Below are positions 1-5,253 of a stretch of DNA of 5,253 bases, in pieces. Origin of the DNA: Sphingobacteriaceae bacterium (GTDB lineage: Bacteria > Bacteroidota > Bacteroidia > B-17B0 > Aurantibacillaceae); NCBI GenBank assembly GCA_025360355.1, contig JANYCL010000176.1:1-5253 (forward strand). Direction: 5' to 3'. A model generated the notes under the pieces. The model was not told the DNA's origin and ran no database searches. It saw only the letters and a program-made list of their open reading frames with translations. The position numbers were made by a program, and so were the translations under genes. The number at the start of each line of letters is the position of its first letter. Positions within the stretch are counted from its first letter, which is position 1.

Positions 1-1348
1 TTGTAGTAGCTGTTAAAGCAACACAAGGATTCGCGCACGTTATAGCTGATGGTGTGAATGCAATACTATACGATGGCACCGCTATATCTTTATAGAATAT
101 GACTTTTTGTTTGGCGACACAACCATTTGGTCCCATTGCTATTGCAGTATAAGTAACTGAAGCACCAGGTATATTCACCAATGCAATTGAAACTGTATTC
201 GAATTGATAATTAAATTCGGTGGTTGCGTCCAACTATAACTTCCCGGAGATAATAACGGTGTAGTATATGCTGTACCTGTTAAAGTTGGCGTGAAACAAT
301 TTATAGTGTAACTGTTACTCGCTAAATTGGTCATTGATAATGGTGTTGGTCTCAATGTATCTATTGTTACGTTAATAGTTGTTGTAACCTTACAACCTGC
401 TCCATCTGTAAACGCAGCTTCATAATTACCCGGTACGTTTGCACCTGATGTACAAACCACAAAACTACCACTGGCAGGAGAAACAGTTGCACTTGTGGCT
501 AAGTTGGTCCAGGTATATGTTGTTGGTGTAATTGTTCCATTTGTGTTGATATTAAACGGTAAACAAGGTTTGGTACAATTTATTTGAAAACCACCAAGTA
601 CAGAAGTAACTGAGATAGTTGGTATTGATGTAAATGAAGTTACACTTACAGTTTGCTGACTGCAACATCCGCTAATAGTGCTGCAAAACTGTGCTGTATA
701 AGTACCAACTTGCAGACCACACGTTAATAATGGTGTACCTGATGGAGGGCCTACATTCCCTGAAGGATCGGTCCATGTTCCAACAATGTTTGCAGTTCCT
801 GATGGAGTTGAAGCTGTAAATGTTTTACATCCACCCGCACATGTTACTGTTTGCGAAATGGGATTTACTACAATGCCGGGAGCGGTTGTGTTTTGTGTAA
901 CTGCAAAAGTTATTGTAGTGATACAGGTTCCGGGAGCGGATCCTGAAATTGTATAAGTTGTATTACCGTAACCATTATAAGTTGAAGCTACTAAACTTGG
1001 TTGTGATAAACTGGTCCATGTATAACTCATGCTACCGCTCGGAATATTTGTATTTGTATTGATCACATTTAATGGTACTGTAGGCGGTGTACAACCCATT
1101 ACAGTTCCGTTCGGTGCATCAATTGAAAAACTTGGAGCTGTTGGCGGACCGGTTACGCTGATCGTTTGAACGGCGGTACAACCAAAAGCATCAACAACTG
1201 AAATAGTATTTATACCAACAGTCATTCCGCCGGCTGAAAAAGTTGTTGCAGTTGAACTTGTACTTACAGGCGGAGGCGCCCAATTAACAGTATAACCAGG
1301 AGAACCTGAAGATAAAATTACATTATCACCATTTGTAAAAGTTGCACA
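1..1348 (-). repeat. Tandem Ig-like protein modules with Cys-Trp-Cys signature, 84-93 residues each
   Basis: This is the part of the large surface protein from about residue 340 to the window edge. Leading cysteines fall at residues 340, 425, 509, 597, 690 and 777, giving steps of 85, 84, 88, 93 and 87. In the five complete modules a tryptophan follows 22, 25, 22, 22 and 22 residues later (W362, W450, W531, W619, W712), usually in a YxW context. A closing cysteine follows at C396, C481, C567, C658 and C749, often preceded by Gly. Modules starting at 509, 597 and 777 begin with C-x3-C. The first module (SC...YTVNW...DAFGCTA...TISVTGPP) resembles the SprB repeat. Sequence identity between modules is low, so this is an old protein repeat and not a recent DNA duplication. 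Pairing of the cysteines into disulfides is inference. Confidence 0.75.
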
Positions 1349-2365
1349 TGATAATTGTGTTAAAGTTCCTTGTGTAATTATAGGAGGAGGATTTGGAGAA
1401 ACCGTAACAGTAACAACACTTGTGTACGTACTGCTTACACTTGAACAACTCAAAACATTCATTGATGCAGTATAAGTTGTATTTGAAGTCGGACAAACAG
1501 TTTGTGTTAAGCCTGTTCCAATAATTCCACTTGGTCCTGTCCATGTTACTGTATAAGATTGTGGACCGGTTGGGACAAAACGCCATCCTTCATTTGTTGC
1601 AGTCCATGCACTTGGGAAATTTCTTCCCGGTGCGGCATAACCAAGCGATGCGTTTGCATTTTGAATTCCTACAATTCCTGCTCCGGCATTCCAATTCACA
1701 CAAGCTGTACTGTTTTGAATATACACATCAATATAATTTGTATTTTCATAAAGTACCAATTGAAAAGTTGAATTAGCTTTGCCGGAACATGAACCCGGAT
1801 TTGAATAAAGAGGGATGTTGTCCCAATAAATTACCAATGCCCTGCACGGTGATGTTCCTGAAAAATAATAACGCATGTTCCCTCCAAAAGAAGGATCAAT
1901 ATCACGGAACACCGCGCAAATTGTATTGCCGGGCATGTCAGCTAAACTTGGTAGTGCAGCAGAAATTGCCCAATTATCATAACCACCCGGTAATGGAATT
2001 GATGTGCTAAATGTTAGTTGACCGTTAGAACCTAATAAACACTGATTGTATGTATTTCCAAAATAACAAAAATTAAATCCCAATGGAATTATTGGACTCC
2101 AAACATCATCAGTACCAACAGAAACTCCTGTTCCTCCTGTATATGCAAACGGTATGTAAGGAATAGATTGAACAGAATAACTTGTAGTTTGATTAACAGG
2201 AATGACGCTTGCACTTAATGTTGCACAACTACCCGCGCAAAGAGGCGCAGTTGGCGTAATTGCACTTATTGAAGGACAAAAAGCCACAGCTTGGGCGAAT
2301 GAAATAGAAGTGCTTAGTATAATTAAAAAAGCACTTAAGAAAATTTTGAGTTTATTGTTTTTCAT
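1..2365 (-). CDS. Large secreted multi-domain surface protein, NIDO-like plus Ig/PKD-like modules (C-terminus outside window)
   Basis: The frame is open without a stop from the ATG at 2363-2365 to the window edge, 788 codons; I checked it row by row. Residues 1-24 form a Sec signal peptide (KNNK, a hydrophobic core, likely cleavage after SFA). Residues 43-47 are a CAGSC motif. About 62-265 form a beta-rich domain of the type found in Bacteroidetes gliding-motility-associated/T9SS type B proteins, resembling NIDO, with landmarks DDVWSP (86-91), LGFNFCYFGN (95-104), GSNG (112-115) and GWRF (260-263). After that come Ig/SprB-like modules rich in Thr, Ser and Gly and poor in charged residues. The likely role is an exported adhesin or extracellular matrix protein; the ligand is unknown. 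A C-terminal sorting domain is expected but not visible. The start lies 5 bp after the stop of the small upstream gene, which suggests co-transcription. No strong Shine-Dalgarno is present. Family assignment is from memory of such proteins, not a search. Confidence 0.9.
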   Translation of the reverse strand, partial: MKNNKLKIFLSAFLIILSTSISFAQAVAFCPSISAITPTAPLCAGSCATLSASVIPVNQTTSYSVQSIPYIPFAYTGGTGVSVGTDDVWSPIIPLGFNFCYFGNTYNQCLLGSNGQLTFSTSIPLPGGYDNWAISAALPSLADMPGNTICAVFRDIDPSFGGNMRYYFSGTSPCRALVIYWDNIPLYSNPGSCSGKANSTFQLVLYENTNYIDVYIQNSTACVNWNAGAGIVGIQNANASLGYAAPGRNFPSAWTATNEGWRFVPTGPQSYTVTWTGPSGIIGTGLTQTVCPTSNTTYTASMNVLSCSSVSSTYTSVVTVTVSPNPPPIITQGTLTQLSCATFTNGDNVILSSGSPGYTVNWAPPPVSTSSTATTFSAGGMTVGINTISVVDAFGCTAVQTISVTGPPTAPSFSIDAPNGTVMGCTPPTVPLNVINTNTNIPSGSMSYTWTSLSQPSLVASTYNGYGNTTYTISGSAPGTCITTITFAVTQNTTAPGIVVNPISQTVTCAGGCKTFTASTPSGTANIVGTWTDPSGNVGPPSGTPLLTCGLQVGTYTAQFCSTISGCCSQQTVSVTSFTSIPTISVTSVLGGFQINCTKPCLPFNINTNGTITPTTYTWTNLATSATVSPASGSFVVCTSGANVPGNYEAAFTDGAGCKVTTTINVTIDTLRPTPLSMTNLASNSYTINCFTPTLTGTAYTTPLLSPGSYSWTQPPNLIINSNTVSIALVNIPGASVTYTAIAMGPNGCVAKQKVIFYKDIAVPSYSIAFTPSAITCANPCVALTATT

Positions 2366-2370
2366 GAGGC

Positions 2371-2832
2371 TTAGTTTAAATTGATTTCTAATTCACGTAA
2401 TTTTTGAATATCAGTGATCTTAAGATTATCAGCTTTAGCTGTTTCTCCGGGATTTAAAACATCCGGACTTAATGAAAATGTTTTATCATCAGAGGTCATT
2501 AATTGTTTTTCAGTATCTGTCGGATTAAAATAATCTGCATATAATTTATTTATGCCATTAAATATTCCGATGCAGATCATTCTTGATTTATAAGAAAATT
2601 CATAAGCTTCGTTCAATTTACCTGCTTTATAATATTTTATGGAAGCCATTTGAAATTTAACTGCTTCTTTAAAGTTAACTTCAAGATCCTTATCAGATAA
2701 CTGCATCCCTTCTTTCTGAACTTTATTTATAGCGATATGACTTTTATTAATAAATCCCGCGATCTGATCTTTATCCTGGGATTTTAAAAATAAAACACCA
2801 AAGATCATTAAAGTAAAAATTAAATTTCTCAT
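2371..2832 (-). CDS. Small exported protein of unknown function, helical
   Basis: This encodes 153 aa from the ATG at 2830-2832. A longer reading from an ATG at 2869-2871 adds 13 residues but would start inside the candidate promoter and put extra sequence before the signal peptide, so I prefer the inner start. Residues 1-19 (MRNLIFTLMIFGVLFLKSQ) look like a Sec signal peptide, with likely cleavage near KSQ-D. The rest is Lys/Glu-rich and mostly helical in appearance. Residues 55-92 (EAVKFQ...YYKAGKLNEAYEF...) are faintly TPR-like, with the YxxGxxxEA pattern. The C-terminal third is polar and likely extended before a final helix. I do not recognise a family. The stop is 5 bp before the start of the large surface-protein gene, so the two are probably one operon with possible translational coupling. 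An accessory role for the large protein is only a guess. Confidence 0.8.
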   Translation of the reverse strand: MRNLIFTLMIFGVLFLKSQDKDQIAGFINKSHIAINKVQKEGMQLSDKDLEVNFKEAVKFQMASIKYYKAGKLNEAYEFSYKSRMICIGIFNGINKLYADYFNPTDTEKQLMTSDDKTFSLSPDVLNPGETAKADNLKITDIQKLRELEINLN

Positions 2833-2854
2833 GTTGTTTGTTTTTATTAGATAA

Positions 2855-2871
2855 TACAATAATAGTGCCAA
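2855..2871 (-). promoter_or_regulatory. Candidate sigma-54 (-24/-12) promoter for the small-protein/surface-protein operon
   Basis: On the minus strand this reads TTGGCAC-TATTA-TTGTA. It matches the sigma-54 pattern TGGCAC-N5-TTGCW at the -24 box and in the GG-to-GC spacing. The one departure is T in place of the highly conserved C at -12. Transcription would start near 2844-2845, leaving a leader of only about 12 nt before the ATG at 2832, which is short. TTGGCA with a downstream TAATAA could also be read as a sigma-70-like promoter, and the Bacteroidetes housekeeping TAnnTTTG element has only a one-mismatch match (TATTATTG) with no TTG element at the right distance. Its position, in the gap after a terminator and before the first gene of the next unit, supports a promoter of some kind. 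Confidence 0.4.
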
Positions 2872-2907
2872 TCTTAAATTTAGTTAAATATAAGGCCTTT
2901 CTGGCCA

Positions 2908-2932
2908 TAAAAAAAGCCCCATAAAGGGGCTT
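2908..2932 (-). terminator. Intrinsic terminator after the TlpA-like gene
   Basis: On the minus strand a 7-bp perfect stem AAGCCCC/GGGGCTT with a 5-nt TTTAT loop is followed by a run of T (seven Ts counting the two in the stem end). It starts 4 bp after the TAG stop of the 500-aa gene at 2937-2939. It therefore ends that transcription unit and separates it from the small-protein/surface-protein unit. Read on the plus strand the hairpin is followed by a less uniform T-rich tract, but no plus-strand gene needs it. Confidence 0.88.
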
Positions 2933-2936
2933 CTTT

Positions 2937-4439
2937 CTATTTTTTGTCCTGTGCATCGAAAGCCTTGATAAGCTCCGGAACTTGTTCGACCGATAGTCGC
3001 TTAGCCTTTATGAATTTATCTTTATCCAATAAATAAATTACAGGTGTAGAGAAAATATCATATTTCGTTTTGATATTATTGATATGAACCGGATCCCATA
3101 CATTTATAAAATCGGCCAATTTATTTTCTATTAAATATTTCCGCCATTTATCATACTCGTGCTGTGTATAAACGCAAAATACTTTTACATCGTATTTTTT
3201 CTTCAAGTCTTTATATACATCAACTAATTTAGGCATCTCAGTTTTGCAATGACCGCAATCTACATCCCAAAAAATTAAAACTGTGTATTTTGCTTTTACA
3301 GAATATAATGTGGTGAATAAAGGAGTTAGTTTTTGTGCATTATCATAATACAATTTTGTAACCGACTGACTTGTTTTGGCTGTATCAAATCCCATTCGAT
3401 TTACCGCTTTCGATTGAACTGTATCAATCATTAAGAGATCCGGGGCCTGAGCACCTAACAATAACGGTTTTAAAATATCAACGCGTTCAATTATTTTTTG
3501 AGAGGTCTTCTCATCATAAACACCTTTTGCTAAACCTGTGCGCACAAATTTGTCGACCAAATTACAAAACACTTTATCGAAGCCCATGATCTTACTTTGT
3601 TCGTAGGTTGGTAAAAAATACGCCAATAAAAATCTATACATTTCGCTTCCCGGCACTGCTTTTGCCATTACGCGTTCAATTTCAACTGTAATTGTATCCG
3701 GTACCTGAATAATAACGCGATCGTAATAACGTTTAATTCTATCAGCAAAAAACGGTGTGCGTAAAAGTCTGTCATCTTTAAAATTCACACCATCCCAAAA
3801 ATGTGTTTTGTAATATTTATACTGAGCAATACTGTCTGGTCTTCCATTAGACGCTTTAGGAACATCTTTTAATTCTTTATCAGTTTTAAGATTTAACACA
3901 TCAGCTAAAAAACTGTTTGGGTGTGCGGCTAAGAAATCGAAATCAAATTTTTGTACCGATTCGTTCAGGCTTTTTGTTTTTTCACCCATAAACTTTAACG
4001 AGTCGGGCTTACTCATGCCTTTAGTTTGATCTTTTACTTTACCAAACTCAACATTTCTATCGGTAATAAATTTTATGTAGCTGAAAAAATCTTCATTTTC
4101 TTTTGAGCCCGTTGCTTTTAATGTTTTAACCATGTCGGCCATATCAGCACTAATGGTAAGCTTACTGCTTTCATTAATAAAGAAATCAAAATAACGTGCT
4201 CTGCCCTGACTCACTAAAAAATAAACGCCTTTATCCAGATCTTTTTTCCCTTTAAAAGTAACAGCACCCTTTACTACCTTTTTACAGGTATCAACAATAT
4301 ACTGCTTATCAAAAGTATATTTTGCCAGATACATTATGGAATCGGGAGCACCTTTGATGTTGATCTTAATATCGAAACCGGATTGCGAATGAACCTGAGT
4401 TCCGAATAATACTGCTAAAAGAAAACTAATTTTTTTCAT
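2937..4439 (-). CDS. TlpA-like periplasmic thiol-disulfide oxidoreductase, DUF4369/DUF5106-type (500 aa)
   Basis: This is a complete protein of 500 aa. Residues 1-19 are a Sec signal peptide with no lipobox Cys. About 22-115 resemble the DUF4369 beta domain (IKGAPDSIMYLAKY..., then KGVYFLV). About 116-325 are helical and resemble DUF5106. About 328-497 form a thioredoxin fold with FWDVDCGHC, active-site C395-G-H-C398 (3246-3257) and the cis-proline in FSTP (P466). The CGHC motif and the layout point to reduction or exchange of disulfides in exported proteins; the partner is unknown. Between APDL (332) and the active-site strand there are about 55 residues, longer than the roughly 25-30 usual in TlpA/ResA, so an insert lies there. 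The start is preceded by an A-rich leader (GAAAAAATAAAAAG) with no Shine-Dalgarno, as is common in Bacteroidetes. A paralogue lies 82 bp upstream, and an intrinsic terminator follows directly. Confidence 0.9.
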   Translation of the reverse strand: MKKISFLLAVLFGTQVHSQSGFDIKINIKGAPDSIMYLAKYTFDKQYIVDTCKKVVKGAVTFKGKKDLDKGVYFLVSQGRARYFDFFINESSKLTISADMADMVKTLKATGSKENEDFFSYIKFITDRNVEFGKVKDQTKGMSKPDSLKFMGEKTKSLNESVQKFDFDFLAAHPNSFLADVLNLKTDKELKDVPKASNGRPDSIAQYKYYKTHFWDGVNFKDDRLLRTPFFADRIKRYYDRVIIQVPDTITVEIERVMAKAVPGSEMYRFLLAYFLPTYEQSKIMGFDKVFCNLVDKFVRTGLAKGVYDEKTSQKIIERVDILKPLLLGAQAPDLLMIDTVQSKAVNRMGFDTAKTSQSVTKLYYDNAQKLTPLFTTLYSVKAKYTVLIFWDVDCGHCKTEMPKLVDVYKDLKKKYDVKVFCVYTQHEYDKWRKYLIENKLADFINVWDPVHINNIKTKYDIFSTPVIYLLDKDKFIKAKRLSVEQVPELIKAFDAQDKK

Positions 4440-4479
4440 ACACTTTTTATTTTTTCTATTTATTATTTAAATTCATAAT

Positions 4480-4503
4480 GTCATTCTGAGCCTGCCGAAG
4501 GGC
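4480..4503. repeat. Probable dispersed intergenic repeat fragment
   Basis: The stretch GTCATTCTGAGCCTGCCGAA plus GGGC stands out as GC-richer than the AT-rich gap around it. It matches, from memory, a short element seen in many copies between genes of Bacteroidetes and other bacteria (minus-strand form CTTCGGCAGGCTCAGAATGA; close variants read TCATTCTGAGC...CGAAG). Only one copy, probably one arm of a longer inverted repeat, is present here; the internal pairing is weak (GCC/GGC). It sits between the two TlpA-like paralogues, downstream of one and upstream of the other. Its effect, if any, is not known. Confidence 0.5.
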
Positions 4504-4521
4504 GATAGTATATACAAAATA

Positions 4522-5253
4522 TTATTTCTTCTGTTTCGCTTTCTCCTGATCCTCGTATCCCTTTAATAACTCCGGTATTTTTTCTACAGGCATGTGTTTT
4601 GATATTATTTTTTTGTCCTTATCCAGCAAATACACTTTTGGCGTCGAGAAAATATCATACTTCACTTTCAAATTATTAATATGAATGGGATCGTATAGAT
4701 TTACAAAATCCAGTTTTTTATCAATAACGTATTTACGCCATTTATTAAATTCATAAACCGTATAAACTGAAACAACTTTTACATCAATTGTTTTTTTAAG
4801 GTCGTGATATATATCTAATAATTTAGGTATCTCCGTTTGACAATGACTGCAATCCACATCCCAAAAAACCAAAACAGTGTATTTTGCCTGAATGGATGAC
4901 AAAGTTGTGTAAAGCGGTGTTATCTTATCAATGTTCTTATAATATAATTTGGTAATGGATTCGCTTGTATTAGCAGTATCGAATCCCATTTTATTTACGA
5001 TTTTAGCCCTAACCGTATCGATCAAATATAATTCCGGCGCAGGAGAGCCAAGCAACAAAGGTTTAATGGTGTTAGCTTTCTCAATTATTTTTTCTTTTGT
5101 TTTCTCATCATAAACATTCCCACACTTTCCGGTTTTAATATATTTATCTACCAACATCACAAACACCACATCAAACCCAACTAATTTAGGATTCTCGTAC
5201 TCCACCATAAAATATACAAAAAGAAAATTAAAAGTTTCGCTTTGCGGAACACA
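4522..5253 (-). CDS. TlpA-like thiol-disulfide oxidoreductase, paralogue of the downstream gene (N-terminus outside window)
   Basis: The stop TAA is at 4522-4524 and the frame is open to the window edge, 243 codons before the stop. The ATG at 5206-5208 is internal: the codons above it encode VPQSETFNFLFVYF, which aligns with VPGSEMYRFLLAYF of the neighbour (from residue 262). So about 260 N-terminal residues, including the signal peptide, are missing. A hand alignment to the 500-aa neighbour gives about 147 identities in 239 positions with one single-residue gap. The visible part holds the end of the DUF5106-like region and a thioredoxin fold with FWDVDCSHC (active-site CSHC at 4840-4851) and the FSTP cis-proline loop. 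It has the same long insert between APEL and the active-site strand as its neighbour, and a Lys-rich tail. The role is inferred as periplasmic disulfide reduction or exchange; CSHC in place of CGHC may shift its redox potential. Confidence 0.88.
   Translation of the reverse strand, partial: CVPQSETFNFLFVYFMVEYENPKLVGFDVVFVMLVDKYIKTGKCGNVYDEKTKEKIIEKANTIKPLLLGSPAPELYLIDTVRAKIVNKMGFDTANTSESITKLYYKNIDKITPLYTTLSSIQAKYTVLVFWDVDCSHCQTEIPKLLDIYHDLKKTIDVKVVSVYTVYEFNKWRKYVIDKKLDFVNLYDPIHINNLKVKYDIFSTPKVYLLDKDKKIISKHMPVEKIPELLKGYEDQEKAKQKK

Noticed and set aside
1326..1586. Minus-strand open frame of 86 codons inside the large surface-protein gene
   Set aside because: It lies in another frame of the long open reading frame, its product is of odd composition (Cys/Tyr/Asn-rich), and the 788-codon frame explains the region.
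1531..2384. Several plus-strand open frames of 60-81 codons (1531-1776, 1559-1771, 1789-2010, 2202-2384)
   Set aside because: They are antisense to the large gene, lack recognisable domains, and overlap one another; they are shadows of its codon pattern.
2894..2906. GGCC-N5-GGCC inverted repeat beside the terminator
   Set aside because: The stem is only 4 bp and the adjacent, stronger hairpin with its T-run already explains termination; I see no separate function.
2771..2956. Minus-strand 61-codon frame across the terminator and promoter gap
   Set aside because: It overlaps the end of the 500-aa gene, the terminator hairpin and the start of the small-protein gene, so it is not a plausible gene.
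3371..3589. Plus-strand 72-codon frame
   Set aside because: It is antisense to the TlpA-like gene, where the protein alignment with the paralogue shows that the minus strand is coding.
4505..4530. TATTTTG-like Bacteroidetes -7 element at the end of the upstream paralogue
   Set aside because: It does not fit TAnnTTTG exactly, overlaps a stop codon in AT-rich sequence, and has no clear -33 partner.
5206..5208. ATG as a start for a 228-aa protein
   Set aside because: The frame continues above it to the window edge and the upstream residues align with the paralogue, so this Met is internal.

Overview
The window is AT-rich, and every supported gene lies on the minus strand. The content points to a Bacteroidota (Bacteroidetes) chromosome. 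It holds a secreted Thr/Ser/Gly-rich protein with Ig/PKD-like modules of the kind exported by the type IX secretion system, TlpA-like thioredoxins with a DUF4369/DUF5106-type layout, and A-rich leaders without clear Shine-Dalgarno sequences in front of the start codons. No rRNA, tRNA, CRISPR array, transposase or phage gene was seen. This is inference from gene content; no search was run.

Read in the direction of transcription (from high to low coordinates), the window opens with the 3' two-fifths or so of a TlpA-like thiol-disulfide oxidoreductase gene (4522-5253, cut by the window edge). After an 82-bp gap that carries what looks like a dispersed repeat fragment (about 4480-4503) comes a complete paralogue (2937-4439, 500 aa). 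The two share roughly 60% identity over about 240 residues by hand alignment and both keep a CxHC active site. A clear intrinsic terminator (2908-2932) closes this block.

A second transcription unit starts in the 104-bp gap after the terminator. A sequence at 2856-2871 closely resembles a sigma-54 (-24/-12) promoter. It precedes a gene for a small exported protein of unknown function (2371-2832, 153 aa). Only 5 bp after that stop codon begins a very large surface-protein gene (1-2365), open for all 788 codons visible and running out of the window. Its product has a Sec signal peptide, a NIDO-like beta domain (about residues 62-265) and a run of modules with a regular Cys-Trp-Cys spacing of 84-93 residues. 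Its C-terminus, where a T9SS sorting domain would be expected, is outside the window.

Taken together the window looks like two adjacent units for cell-envelope proteins: periplasmic thiol/disulfide enzymes, and a secreted adhesin-like protein with a small exported partner. I see no clearly new system. The points most worth a second look are the sigma-54-like promoter, the uncharacterised small exported protein coupled to the large one, and the regular module architecture of the large protein.
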